Made by a program: the position numbers and the translations under genes. A DNA stretch of 64,000 nt from Moritella dasanensis ArB 0140. GTDB taxonomy: Bacteria; Pseudomonadota; Gammaproteobacteria; Enterobacterales; Moritellaceae. The notes beneath the pieces were generated by a model, which did not search any database, was not told where the DNA came from, and saw only the letters and a program-made list of their open reading frames with translations. Shown here one piece after another: positions 17,684 through 27,050 of this stretch (positions are counted from its first letter, which is position 1; every line of letters starts with the position of its first letter). The DNA is taken from positions 1-64,000 of the forward strand of contig NZ_AKXQ01000026.1 in assembly GCF_000276805.1 (NCBI RefSeq), read 5' to 3'.

Positions 17684-19444
17684 TTACGCTGTTACTGATT
17701 TTTCTTCTGATTGTTTAAGCACTGCATAACTTACACCCGTCACTAACGTACCTGCCGCAATCGCCACTAGATACATAAATACCGGAGTGATGGCATTGGG
17801 AATAAGCAGTACAAACAAACCACCATGTGGCGCCATTAGTTCTGCACCAAACAACATAGATAACGCACCTGTTAATGCGCCACCAGCGATACAGCTAGGG
17901 ATAACACGCATTGGATCGCGGGCTGCAAACGGAATTGCACCTTCAGAAATAAAGCATAAACCTAACACAAATGATGCTTTACCCGCTTCTTGTTCACTGC
18001 CGTTAAACTTACGTTTCGCAAGGAACGTCGCTAAACCCATACCTAATGCAGGGACCATACCGGCAGCCATAACAGCAGCCATTGGCGCATACGTTTGTGA
18101 TGCTAATAAACCAACCCCAAAAGTATAAGCTGTTTTGTTCACTGGACCACCAAGATCGAAACACATCATACTACCAAGGATAATACCCAATAATACCGCG
18201 TTAGCCGATCCCATGTTATTCAAGAACTCCGTTAATGCGTTCATTGCTGCAGAAACCGGACCACCCACCACATAGATCATCACCAAACCCGTGATCAACG
18301 AAGCCAAAAGCGGAATAATTAAGATTGGTTTTAGCGCTTCCATTGACTGTGGCAGCTGTACTTTTTCGGCAATTAACTTAGCCGTGTAACCCGCAAGGAA
18401 ACCAGCAACGATACCACCCAAGAAACCTGCACCGGTCGAGCTGGCTAACATACCACCAATCAAACCAGGCGCTAAACCTGGACGGTCAGCAATCGAGAAC
18501 GCAATAAAACCCGCAAGTACTGGGATCATTAACGCAAATGCTGAACCACCACCAATCGTCATTAATGCAGCGGCTAATGTGCCCTCTTCTTTAAACGCTT
18601 CAATACCAAATACAAAAGACAATGCAATGGCTAAACCACCCGCAACAACTAATGGCAGCATGTGTGACACACCAGTCATCAAATGCTTATAAGCACCCGT
18701 TTTTTCTGAACTGGCATCACCGCTTGCTGCGGTTTTACCGTGACGATAAACCTGCGCATCGTTAAAGGCATTGTCCATTGTTTGTTTTGTTTTCTTCAGC
18801 GCTAAACCAGTACTGGTCTTATACACTTTCTTACCATCAAAACGGGCTAAATCGATATCAATATCAGCGGCAATAATCACCACATCAGCAGCTGCAATTT
18901 CAGCACTGCTCAGTTGGTTTTTGGCGCCAACAGAACCACGAGTTTCAACCTTAATAGTATGCCCTAAGCGTTGACCTTCTTGCTCTAACGCTTCAGCCGC
19001 CATAAAGGTATGGGCAACGCCCGTTGGACAAGCCGTGATAGCAACAATCGTTTTTCGACGAGATTCAGCATTACTATTTGCAACAGCTGATGCATTACTG
19101 TTAGTTTCATTGCTATCTGTTTCATGACTAATAACAAGCTCAGTCGCGTTTTCAATCGCTTGTTCTAAATAAGCTTTGGCTTCCGTAAATACTGCATCGA
19201 CTGCTGAGCGATAGACTTTTTTACCGATAAAACGGCTGTCATTCACATTGGCATTAGCGGCAATAACAATACATTCCGCTGCGGCGATCTGCTGCTCAGT
19301 TAATGACGTCATTGGCGCTACAGATGAATGACATTCAATATCTGCTTGCCACTTTAACTCTGTCACTGCTTTTTCTAATAAACCCGCAGCAATAAGGCTG
19401 CTTGCGATGCCACTTGGACATGCCGTTACAATTGCAATTTTCAT
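17684..19444 (-). CDS. fruA: PTS fructose transporter subunit IIB'BC (FruA)
   Basis: FruA imports fructose and phosphorylates it to fructose 1-phosphate. The 586-residue product has two IIB-type domains: B' (1-105, P-loop VTACPSGIASS) and B (about 130-230, active-site Cys in ITACPTGVAHTFMAA). The IIC channel follows (about 250-575), with helices and the GLAPGLIGGML and FISEGAIPFAARDP motifs. The duplicated B domain is usual for enteric and vibrio FruA. It is the third gene of fruBKA, 12 bases after fruK. Confidence 0.97.
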   Translation of the reverse strand: MKIAIVTACPSGIASSLIAAGLLEKAVTELKWQADIECHSSVAPMTSLTEQQIAAAECIVIAANANVNDSRFIGKKVYRSAVDAVFTEAKAYLEQAIENATELVISHETDSNETNSNASAVANSNAESRRKTIVAITACPTGVAHTFMAAEALEQEGQRLGHTIKVETRGSVGAKNQLSSAEIAAADVVIIAADIDIDLARFDGKKVYKTSTGLALKKTKQTMDNAFNDAQVYRHGKTAASGDASSEKTGAYKHLMTGVSHMLPLVVAGGLAIALSFVFGIEAFKEEGTLAAALMTIGGGSAFALMIPVLAGFIAFSIADRPGLAPGLIGGMLASSTGAGFLGGIVAGFLAGYTAKLIAEKVQLPQSMEALKPILIIPLLASLITGLVMIYVVGGPVSAAMNALTEFLNNMGSANAVLLGIILGSMMCFDLGGPVNKTAYTFGVGLLASQTYAPMAAVMAAGMVPALGMGLATFLAKRKFNGSEQEAGKASFVLGLCFISEGAIPFAARDPMRVIPSCIAGGALTGALSMLFGAELMAPHGGLFVLLIPNAITPVFMYLVAIAAGTLVTGVSYAVLKQSEEKSVTA

Positions 19445-19456
19445 GATGAATATCCT

Positions 19457-20422
19457 TTATTCGCAAATAGTGATGCGTTCACTCAGGGTGATCACTTCAT
19501 TTATATCGTTAACGCCAACACCCACTTGTGTCACAGCTAATGCTGATAACGCCGTGGCAAAACTTAATGTTTGGTTTTTATCCCAGTTGTTTAACTGTCC
19601 CCAGCACATACCGGCCACTAAGGTATCACCCGCGCCAACAGTACTCACTACGTCCATAGTGGGTGGTTTAGCCTGTAACCAGCCTTCGTGGTTTAGCCAC
19701 ATAACACCGTCAGGACCCAGCGATACCACAACATTAGTGATACCGGTACCAAATAGCTGCTCGGCAATTTCAACTACAGTTTTGTCCGCCATCGAGGCAC
19801 CGTCAGCATCTTTCGCATCTTCGGCCCAGTGCGCCAACTCTTCATCATTCGGTTTAATGAGCCAAGGCTGAACCACAATACCGGCACTCAGCGCGGCATT
19901 ACTGCTATCAAAAAATACTTTTTTACCCGCTTGCTGTAACTGGGCGATCCAATTAGCACATTGCTCGGGTGTCACACCAATCGGTAAACTGCCCGCGATC
20001 ACAAATACATCGTGATCAAGCGATAAGTTAGCCAACATTGTTTCAAACTCAACAATTGCAGCGGCGCTGACGCTCACACCAGGGAAGTTAATATCACTAA
20101 CTTGGCTGCTTGATTCGACTAACTTAACGTTAATGCGTGTAGCGCCTTGCACACGAATGAATTTATCGGTGATGTTACTACGTTCAAATAACTGGCAAAA
20201 TGGCGCGGCGTTCTCAATACCTAAGAAACCGGTAGCAGTCACCTCAGCGCCAAGTTCCGCCAATACTTTCGCGACATTAACACCTTTACCTGCAGGTTCT
20301 AATGCGCAATGCTGTACTTGGTTTACTGTGCCTTTCGTCAACATCCGTAAATGCCCAGTTAAATCTAATGCTGGGTTTAACGTCACCGTGACAACTTTTA
20401 ATTTGGTTAATTGTATGGTCAT
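19457..20422 (-). CDS. fruK: 1-phosphofructokinase FruK
   Basis: FruK converts fructose 1-phosphate to fructose 1,6-bisphosphate. The 321-residue PfkB-family product shows the N-terminal sugar site TLNPALDLTGHL, GKGVNVAKVLAELG, and the C-terminal ATP/catalytic signature VGAGDTLVAGMCWG with the general-base Asp. Its start overlaps the fruB stop by one base, so translation is coupled. E. coli FruK also modulates Cra through fructose 1-phosphate levels. Confidence 0.97.
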   Translation of the reverse strand: MTIQLTKLKVVTVTLNPALDLTGHLRMLTKGTVNQVQHCALEPAGKGVNVAKVLAELGAEVTATGFLGIENAAPFCQLFERSNITDKFIRVQGATRINVKLVESSSQVSDINFPGVSVSAAAIVEFETMLANLSLDHDVFVIAGSLPIGVTPEQCANWIAQLQQAGKKVFFDSSNAALSAGIVVQPWLIKPNDEELAHWAEDAKDADGASMADKTVVEIAEQLFGTGITNVVVSLGPDGVMWLNHEGWLQAKPPTMDVVSTVGAGDTLVAGMCWGQLNNWDKNQTLSFATALSALAVTQVGVGVNDINEVITLSERITICE

Positions 20423-21579
20423 TATTTACCTTCACCTAATCCAGCTTTAATACCTTCACCTATGGCTTTCAGTGCTAATTCCGCATCACTACCATTTGCT
20501 GTAAATGTTAATACCTCATCACAACGCACGCCCAACGACATTAGTTTCATCAAGCTTTTCGCATTAGTTGATTTACCCGCCGCATTGGTCACTTGAATAT
20601 CAGCCTGATACTGCTTGGCAATATTAACCAAAATCGCACTTGGTCTAGCATGTAAACCGTGACTATTATGAATGGTAAATGTTGCCGTCACGCCACTTGG
20701 TTTAACTTCTGTTAATAAACGGATGATAGTCTCGGCATCCGCATTAAATAACTGATTCACTTGTTGGTTATAAATTAAATCGACCACACATTGCATATTA
20801 TCTAGATGTAGATTGTTAGCACTTGCTAACATGATAATACCTTCAACAGCTGAGCTATTTTGCTGTAAGGTCTTTGCAGGAGTCACAAATGATATCGCAG
20901 TAGCGGTGACTGATTTGGTTGTTTTCGCTAACCATAATCCTTGACCAAGATGGTAGGCTGGTGTGGTAATGGCATCCGCAACACCAGTATTATCAATACA
21001 ATGATGATGTTTAAGTAACCCAGCTGCGACAGCGATCAGTTGTGATAAATCTTGCGCAGGAAAAGCCAATTGTATTAAGTCTGTGGTTAATAACGTGGCA
21101 GATTGCTGCTTACCTTCAAGGCTACTTCCCTCAAGAGCGCTACCTTCAGCACTTTTACCTTCGAGCACAGCAATAATCGCTTCCGCGCTATCGCAATCTT
21201 GTAATTGTTGCTCGATACCATCGGCGCTTAACACATGCGTAAGCTGTTTTAGAATTGCCAAATGTTCATCAGACTTCGCCGCAATAGCAATGGCGAGGTA
21301 AACTACTTGTCCCTCGCCCCAATCAACACCTTGTGGGTAATGGTGTAACTGCACACCGGTTTTATTGACTAAGTCACGTGTATCAACGGTACCGTGTGGA
21401 ATCGCAATACCATTACCTAAATACGTAGAGTGCTGCGCTTCACGCGCCAACATGCCGTCGACATAACTTGCCTCAACGTATGTTTTATTTGCCAAGCTTT
21501 GCGCAAGGGCTTTAATGGCGTGCTGTTTGTTCGACGCCGATTGCTTTAATTGAATGTCATTAGTAGACAGTGACAACAT
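20422..21579 (-). CDS. fruB: Fused PTS fructose IIA / HPr protein (FruB, FPr)
   Basis: FruB passes phosphate from enzyme I to FruA. The 385-residue product has an N-terminal IIA domain (about 1-145) with active His62 (GIAIPHGTVD). A short repetitive linker EGKSAEGSALEGSSLEGK (141-158) comes next, then a central M domain (about 160-290) and a C-terminal HPr-like domain (about 298-385) with active His310 (SHGLHARPSA). The layout matches E. coli FPr. It is the first gene of the operon, downstream of two Cra operators. Confidence 0.96.
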   Translation of the reverse strand: MLSLSTNDIQLKQSASNKQHAIKALAQSLANKTYVEASYVDGMLAREAQHSTYLGNGIAIPHGTVDTRDLVNKTGVQLHHYPQGVDWGEGQVVYLAIAIAAKSDEHLAILKQLTHVLSADGIEQQLQDCDSAEAIIAVLEGKSAEGSALEGSSLEGKQQSATLLTTDLIQLAFPAQDLSQLIAVAAGLLKHHHCIDNTGVADAITTPAYHLGQGLWLAKTTKSVTATAISFVTPAKTLQQNSSAVEGIIMLASANNLHLDNMQCVVDLIYNQQVNQLFNADAETIIRLLTEVKPSGVTATFTIHNSHGLHARPSAILVNIAKQYQADIQVTNAAGKSTNAKSLMKLMSLGVRCDEVLTFTANGSDAELALKAIGEGIKAGLGEGK

Positions 21580-21679
21580 AACTTACTCCATACTTCGGTA
21601 ACTACATAAGCGACTTAGACTACATAGGTAAATAGGTAATACCGTAGCTAATAACGTATTTAACTCTTTGCGGATGAAA

Positions 21680-21695
21680 GCTGAATCGTTTCAGC
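21680..21695. promoter_or_regulatory. Cra (FruR) operator 1
   Basis: GCTGAATCGTTTCAGC is a near-perfect palindrome and agrees with the enteric Cra consensus (TGAAWCGWTTCA type). It lies about 100 bases upstream of fruB, between fruB and cra. Repression of fruBKA relieved by fructose 1-phosphate is the known behaviour of the system. Confidence 0.88.
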
Positions 21696-21748
21696 AAAAA
21701 GCTAATTAAAAAGGCTGCAGTAATGACAAAATGATTATAAATGGCATT

Positions 21749-21764
21749 GCTGAAACCTTTCAGC
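21749..21764. promoter_or_regulatory. Cra (FruR) operator 2
   Basis: GCTGAAACCTTTCAGC is a second Cra-type palindrome 53 bases from the first and 95 bases before cra. It could give tighter fruB repression or cra autoregulation. Confidence 0.82.
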
Positions 21765-21859
21765 TAGTATAGTGAAGTGTTTTTAAGCTGATTACAATTT
21801 TCAATAACAGATCATTTAAGAAACTTTGAGCAAGCGCACAGATTAGGAATGAAATAGCC

Positions 21860-22843
21860 ATGACATTAGATGAAATAGCCAAACTATCCGGAGTATCACG
21901 TACGACAGCCAGTTATGTGATCAACGGTAAAGCCAGTAAGTACCGCATTAGCGAAAAGACCCAGCAGAAAGTAATGGCTGTAGTCAATGAGCATAATTAT
22001 CGCCCTGATCATGCTGCGCAATCGTTACGCGGCGGCAGTAATCGCTCGCTTGGTTTAATCATTCCTGATTTAGAGAATAGCAGTTATGCCAAATTAGCCA
22101 AGTTACTCGAACGTGATGCCCGTAAAGCCGGTTACCAGTTAATCATTTCGTGCTCTGATGATGATCCCGATACCGAAATGAAAGTGGCAGAAACATTACT
22201 CAGCCGCCGTATCGACGCGTTGTTAGTCGCCAGCGCCTTACCTGCGGAACACAGCTATTACCGAAAAGTACAAGCTAATGGTGTGCCCGTTATTGGACTG
22301 GATCGGGCAATGGATGATGAAGTTTTCGCCTGCGTGATAAGTGAAGATCTAGAGGGAGCTTACGAGCTAACTCAGGCATTATTAGCCGACGATATTCAGT
22401 CCATTGGTTTAGTTGGCGCCGTACCTGAACTGGGCATATCCAAAGAACGTGAACAAGGTTTCTTGTCCGCCATCAGCCAACATGGTCATGGCGTTGAACC
22501 GTTAACCGCTTATGGTGATCATTTTAGTCAACAGCAAGGCCAAGCCCAAGTTCAGCAATGGATTGATAACGATACCTTTCCTGACGCTATCTTAGCAACC
22601 TCTTATACCTTATTTGAAGGTGTTCTGGATTGCTTGATACTCAACCCAAGTTTAATGGCAACGACCAAACTGGCTACCTTTGGTGATAACCGTTTATTGG
22701 ATTTCTTACCCAGTAAGATCCAATCATTACCGCAGCAATTTGAATTAATTGCCGAACACGCGTTAAAGATGGCGCTTAATGCGGTAAATGGGCATAACCA
22801 ACCAGGCGTTGAAGTGGTCTCTCGCAAGATTATCCGCCGCTAA
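21860..22843 (+). CDS. cra: Catabolite repressor/activator Cra (FruR)
   Basis: Cra is the LacI-family regulator of fructose use and central carbon flow. The 327-residue product has the N-terminal helix-turn-helix and hinge (TLDEIAKLSGVSRTTASYVI to about residue 60) in the Cra-specific form, then a periplasmic-binding-like effector domain. It is divergent from fruBKA, which carries two matching operators. AGGAATG precedes the ATG by about 9 bases. Length is close to E. coli Cra (334). Confidence 0.95.
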   Translation: MTLDEIAKLSGVSRTTASYVINGKASKYRISEKTQQKVMAVVNEHNYRPDHAAQSLRGGSNRSLGLIIPDLENSSYAKLAKLLERDARKAGYQLIISCSDDDPDTEMKVAETLLSRRIDALLVASALPAEHSYYRKVQANGVPVIGLDRAMDDEVFACVISEDLEGAYELTQALLADDIQSIGLVGAVPELGISKEREQGFLSAISQHGHGVEPLTAYGDHFSQQQGQAQVQQWIDNDTFPDAILATSYTLFEGVLDCLILNPSLMATTKLATFGDNRLLDFLPSKIQSLPQQFELIAEHALKMALNAVNGHNQPGVEVVSRKIIRR

Positions 22844-22894
22844 TCTCGTTGTATTGGTAGATCAAAACAACTGCTTTTATAAAAAACGAAGATC

Positions 22895-23791
22895 CTACCG
22901 ATACGGTGCAAATAACGGTAATAGCCAGTCAATGAAACTCTGTACTTTCAACGGCAGTGGACTGGCTGTCGGCGTCAATAAATAATAACTATACGGACTA
23001 ACAAAACCGGCTGAAAATGGAATGACTAAACTGCCATCGGCTAATTGTTGACTGACAAAAAATCGTGGAATAAGTGCCACACCCATACTACTCACCGCCG
23101 CTTGACTCAGCATATAGAAATGCTCCATACCAAACTTGTTATCTGTGGTGATAGTAATGCCGATATCATCAGCCCAAAAACGCCATAACCCAGGTCGAGA
23201 GGTATGCTCTAACAAGGTCATCTTGTTTATATCTTGCAGAGAGGTCATTTTCTTCGCCAGTTGTGGTGAACACACCAGACAAAGATCTTCATCCATCAGT
23301 TTAAGCACATTACAACCTTGCGGCTTTTTAGTCGCACTGCGTATCGCAATATCATATTGATGCTGGCTAAAATCAATCGCAAAATCACCAATAGACAGAT
23401 CGACAAACAAATTAGGATTACTGAGCTTAAAGCTTTCTAGACTGGGGATTAACCAGTTAATGGTTAAACTCGGTAACACATTAATGGCGATACGTTGCGC
23501 CAATTGTGGTTGAGAGATAAGCTCTTGCGTGGCACTGTTAATCGTTTGCAGTGCGCTCTGTACCTTAGCTAAATAAGGCTTTGCCTCTTCAGTAAGCACT
23601 AACTTGCGGTGTTGACGAATAAATAAATTAACCCCTAGATATTGCTCTAATATCTTCACCTGTTTACTCACCGCACCATGGGTAACAAACAATTCTTTCG
23701 CTGCTAGCGTAAAACTCACATTTCTCGCTGCTGATTCAAAAGCACGCATGGCATTTAATGGAGGTAAATTAGGATACATAGTCATACTCAT
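22895..23791 (-). CDS. LysR-family transcriptional regulator, GcvA-like
   Basis: The 298-residue product has a winged helix-turn-helix (PPLNAMRAFESAARNVSFTLAA to about residue 66). The substrate-binding domain follows, with INVLPSLTINWLIPSLESF, typical of the GcvA/AmpR branch. Two further in-frame ATGs follow the first within five codons, so the start is uncertain by a few residues. It is divergent from a TSUP transporter 120 bases away, which is its likely target. The effector cannot be read from sequence. Confidence 0.88.
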   Translation of the reverse strand: MSMTMYPNLPPLNAMRAFESAARNVSFTLAAKELFVTHGAVSKQVKILEQYLGVNLFIRQHRKLVLTEEAKPYLAKVQSALQTINSATQELISQPQLAQRIAINVLPSLTINWLIPSLESFKLSNPNLFVDLSIGDFAIDFSQHQYDIAIRSATKKPQGCNVLKLMDEDLCLVCSPQLAKKMTSLQDINKMTLLEHTSRPGLWRFWADDIGITITTDNKFGMEHFYMLSQAAVSSMGVALIPRFFVSQQLADGSLVIPFSAGFVSPYSYYLLTPTASPLPLKVQSFIDWLLPLFAPYR

Positions 23792-23911
23792 TTAAAATAG
23801 TGGGGATACAATGCGTGAGTTTTACTCACACTATAAAGAAGATAACTCCTTTGCACTGTACCTGCAAATAAGATTATATTGGCGACTCAAATTACGCAGG
23901 AGCACAGCATC

Positions 23912-24679
23912 ATGGTTTTGGATATGTCGTTACAGTTATCAACAGAAATTGTTGGAATGTTATTTTTAGTCGCCGTCGTCGCCGGTTTTATTGACGCTAT
24001 CGCTGGCGGTGGCGGTTTACTGACTATTCCAGCATTATTATGGGTTGGCTTGCCTCCTGCAACCGCACTTGCCACCAACAAACTGCAAGCCTGTGGCGGT
24101 AGCTTCTTTGCCAGCTTTTATTTTATTCGTAAAGGCATGGTTGATGTAAAAAAAATGAAATTCGCGATTGGTTGTACTTTTGTGGGTTCAGCCTTAGGCA
24201 GTATTGCCATTCAATCCATTGACCCAAGTATTTTGGAAGTGATCTTACCTTTTCTCATTCTTGCTATCGGTGGTTACTTTTTATTATCCAAACAAATTTC
24301 CGATGAAGACAAACATCAACTACTAACCCCTACCCTGTTTGCTATTACGGCGGCATTCGGTATTGGTTTATATGATGGTTTCTTTGGTCCTGGCACCGGC
24401 AGTTTCTTTGCGCTGGCGTTTGTATCATTGGCCGGTTTTGGTTTAGCAAAAGCAACAGCACACGCGAAAGTGTTAAATTTCACCACCAATATCGCGTCAC
24501 TGTTATTCTTTGCATTAGGCGGGAAAGTATTGTGGGCGCTCGGCGGTATTATGTTGGTAGGCCAAGCGTTAGGGGCAACACTTGGCTCACGTTTGGTATT
24601 ATCAAAAGGCGTTAAAATCATTAAACCATTAATGATCACCATGTCTATCGCCATGAGCTTAAAACTTCTTTTTGCTTAA
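23912..24679 (+). CDS. TSUP-family (TauE/SafE) membrane transporter
   Basis: The start at 23912 is preceded by CAGGAG at good spacing; an upstream TTG at 23879 is less likely. The 255-residue product has seven to eight membrane helices with the family motif GFIDAIAGGGGLLTIPALL near the start and its repeat GLYDGFFGPGTGSFFALAF in the second half. Members move sulfite, sulfoacetate or other organic anions. The substrate here is unknown; the LysR neighbour may respond to it. Confidence 0.88.
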   Translation: MVLDMSLQLSTEIVGMLFLVAVVAGFIDAIAGGGGLLTIPALLWVGLPPATALATNKLQACGGSFFASFYFIRKGMVDVKKMKFAIGCTFVGSALGSIAIQSIDPSILEVILPFLILAIGGYFLLSKQISDEDKHQLLTPTLFAITAAFGIGLYDGFFGPGTGSFFALAFVSLAGFGLAKATAHAKVLNFTTNIASLLFFALGGKVLWALGGIMLVGQALGATLGSRLVLSKGVKIIKPLMITMSIAMSLKLLFA

Positions 24680-24757
24680 TACCGAAAGTACTATTTTCTT
24701 AACACCCAAAGTACGATGCGGTTAACAGCAAAAATGATGCAACACTGATTAGCCTAT

Positions 24758-25078
24758 TTAAGTTGTCACTTGCCACTGATGCTGTTCAGCAGCAGCTTGC
24801 AAGTGTGTATCAAAGCTTGCTAATAAGGATGCAGAACAACTTGATAACTCGACATATGACTTGCCCTGTTCGGGAAACGTATGTACTGCAGCATGGCTTT
24901 CAGCTAACAACCACAGTGCGGTATAGCCCTGTGGTTGAAAATAATGTTCAACAAAATTTAATACGGTAAAACCGGCACGATTCAGGTCTACTGAAATGAC
25001 CGCTTTAAGTACTTCGCTATCACAGCTACTTAACCACCAGCGTTGATTATATATTTTTGCTTCCATCGTTATTTTCAC
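24758..25078 (-). CDS. Short S-adenosylmethionine decarboxylase-like protein (SpeH/SpeD type)
   Basis: The GTG at 25078 gives 106 residues; an ATG at 25066 is an alternative. The core matches prokaryotic pyruvoyl AdoMetDC. The autocleavage site is AESHAAVHTFPEQGKS, and counting from the GTG the pyruvoyl precursor is Ser61, with His66 and Cys81 at the spacing of the catalytic triad. It is shorter than typical SpeH (about 120-130) and its N-terminus diverges. AdoMet decarboxylation fits the aminopropyltransferase upstream in the same unit. A pyruvoyl ornithine or arginine decarboxylase, reported for some SpeD homologues, is the main alternative. Confidence 0.78.
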   Translation of the reverse strand: MKITMEAKIYNQRWWLSSCDSEVLKAVISVDLNRAGFTVLNFVEHYFQPQGYTALWLLAESHAAVHTFPEQGKSYVELSSCSASLLASFDTHLQAAAEQHQWQVTT

Positions 25079-25136
25079 TTACTCAAATTACACTAAAACA
25101 ACATAGTCACAGGGTATTCATTATGATCCTCTGCAA

Positions 25137-26885
25137 CTAATTTTTATACAGTTCTGACTCCGTTTCCCACGCCGCACGGTTATAATCGTACAATATTCCA
25201 GAGCCTAATCGGTTAATCTCAATCGACTCCATTTTGTCATAAAAATTGCCCGGAAAAACAAACGACGCTAACAGGAATTGCTTATTTAGCCACTTAGATG
25301 GTACAGGCAAGGTATCGACATCACTAATACGCTGACTTGCCGATTTACCGCGCGTTGTCGCTATCGTCCAACCCCATTGACCAAATGATGGGATATTACG
25401 TTGGTACTGTTCTACATGTAAAAATCCCGCTTCTTTGACTGTTTTACCGATACTCAAAAAGGCATTTCGAGCATGATAAGGGGATGTAGATTGTATTGCT
25501 AATGCACCGTCTGGTGCTAATAATTGACGCACCTGATTATAAAAATAATCGCTATAAAGTTTATTCAGATCGGGATGATTAGGATCCGGAAGATCAATAA
25601 TAATTGAGTCAAATCTGGCACCTTCATCCAGCAGTTTTTCCACTTGCAAAAATGCATCCGTCGCAAACAAGGTTAAGCGTGGATCTTGTAACGACGCCTC
25701 ATTTAACCGTAACATACGCTGTTTAATTGCTTCTGGCGCAGCATAATCAACAGTATTGGCACCAAACAGCGCTAATAATTCAGCATCTAAATCTACCAAC
25801 GTCACCGCTTCAACAGGCCAACGCAAGACATTACGCAGCGCCAAGCCATCACCACCGCCAATAATCAGCACCTTATCATGGCGATTAGACGCCATCATTG
25901 CTGGATACACTAATAAATCATGGTACAGCTGCTCATCCACACTCGAGAACTGCAAATGGCCATTAATAAACAAGTCAGTCACTGGCTCTGCGTGGTTTTT
26001 CAAATAACGTTCCGTCACCACCACATGCTGATACTTAGTCGATTGTGAATAAATCACTTTATCTTTATACAACACGCTGCTTAACTCGGCTAACCAACCA
26101 GTACCCAAGGTCAGAATAATGCCAAATAAAGCAACTAATAATAAGTGACAGACAAACAACAATTTAGCCCAACGGATCTTGTCTTGATAACGCCATAAAA
26201 ACGCCAAACCAGCGATGATATTAAATAATGCCGTCCATGCCGCCGCTTCCATAATCGGTAAAGACAACATGATCAATACCCAAATAGCCGCGCCAATACC
26301 TGCGCCAATATAATCGGCACCGTAAATTGTACCAGCGTTGTTCTCTAAAAATCGGCCGTAAACTTGTTGACGCACTCGGGCAATCAACGGTATCTCCATA
26401 CCAATAAAAATACCGAGAATTAAACCAAACACATAAGGCATGAATTTCGCTATTTTTTCTAGTTGTTGTGGCAGGTAACCATCCAGCACTACATTACTGG
26501 GTAAGTTAAACGTCGCCGATAATAACTGTGGCAAGCTATAACTCAAGGCGATCATCGCTGAAATAACTAAAATACAACTCATGCCGATTAAGGCAATTAG
26601 GGCTTCTAACCAAGCAAAGGCAGTAAAGGCATCTTTAAACCAACGCGCCATAAATGCGCCAATCCCCATTGCCACGATCATAGTACCTATCATCGCATAA
26701 ATCGCGCTTTCAACTGACCCTAATACCCTGCCCGCATAATGCGAAAGCAAGTATTCATATATCAAACCACAGCCAGCAAGGATGATCATGACTGAAATTA
26801 ACAGCGCATCATGAAACCATAACGAACGTTTACGGTTCTGGGCTTGTTTTGCTTTATTATCACTATTTACCACTGAGTGTTCCAC
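25137..26885 (-). CDS. Membrane-anchored polyamine aminopropyltransferase (SpeE-like)
   Basis: The 582-residue product has an N-terminal half with about seven membrane helices (roughly 28-265). The C-terminal spermidine-synthase domain (about 290-545) carries LIIGGGDGLALRNVL (AdoMet-type loop), TLVDLDAELL, FATDAF and the catalytic-type SIIIDLPDP. In the spermidine synthase family this domain transfers an aminopropyl group from decarboxylated AdoMet to a polyamine. Membrane fusion of this kind is a known subfamily whose substrate is unsettled. It precedes the AdoMetDC-like gene by 58 bases. Confidence 0.88.
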   Translation of the reverse strand: MEHSVVNSDNKAKQAQNRKRSLWFHDALLISVMIILAGCGLIYEYLLSHYAGRVLGSVESAIYAMIGTMIVAMGIGAFMARWFKDAFTAFAWLEALIALIGMSCILVISAMIALSYSLPQLLSATFNLPSNVVLDGYLPQQLEKIAKFMPYVFGLILGIFIGMEIPLIARVRQQVYGRFLENNAGTIYGADYIGAGIGAAIWVLIMLSLPIMEAAAWTALFNIIAGLAFLWRYQDKIRWAKLLFVCHLLLVALFGIILTLGTGWLAELSSVLYKDKVIYSQSTKYQHVVVTERYLKNHAEPVTDLFINGHLQFSSVDEQLYHDLLVYPAMMASNRHDKVLIIGGGDGLALRNVLRWPVEAVTLVDLDAELLALFGANTVDYAAPEAIKQRMLRLNEASLQDPRLTLFATDAFLQVEKLLDEGARFDSIIIDLPDPNHPDLNKLYSDYFYNQVRQLLAPDGALAIQSTSPYHARNAFLSIGKTVKEAGFLHVEQYQRNIPSFGQWGWTIATTRGKSASQRISDVDTLPVPSKWLNKQFLLASFVFPGNFYDKMESIEINRLGSGILYDYNRAAWETESELYKN

Positions 26886-27050
26886 ACGAAGCCTTACTGT
26901 ATTGGATAGAATGTATTGAAGATAGAATATACTGAAATTAAAAAGCTCAAACCCAATAAATCATCAGCGTCATTATCACTGCTAATCTATATCGAGTCTG
27001 AGCTATCAGTATTATTGATGATAGTTATATTACGCTGCTTACATAACGCG

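Noticed and set aside
19407-19871. Plus-strand frame of 154 codons over fruK/fruA
   Set aside because: It lies opposite two well-supported genes and its product is low complexity.
22844-22894. Terminator between cra and the LysR-family gene
   Set aside because: Only an imperfect pairing of GGTAGATC with GATCCTACC across a long loop is visible, which is too weak to call.
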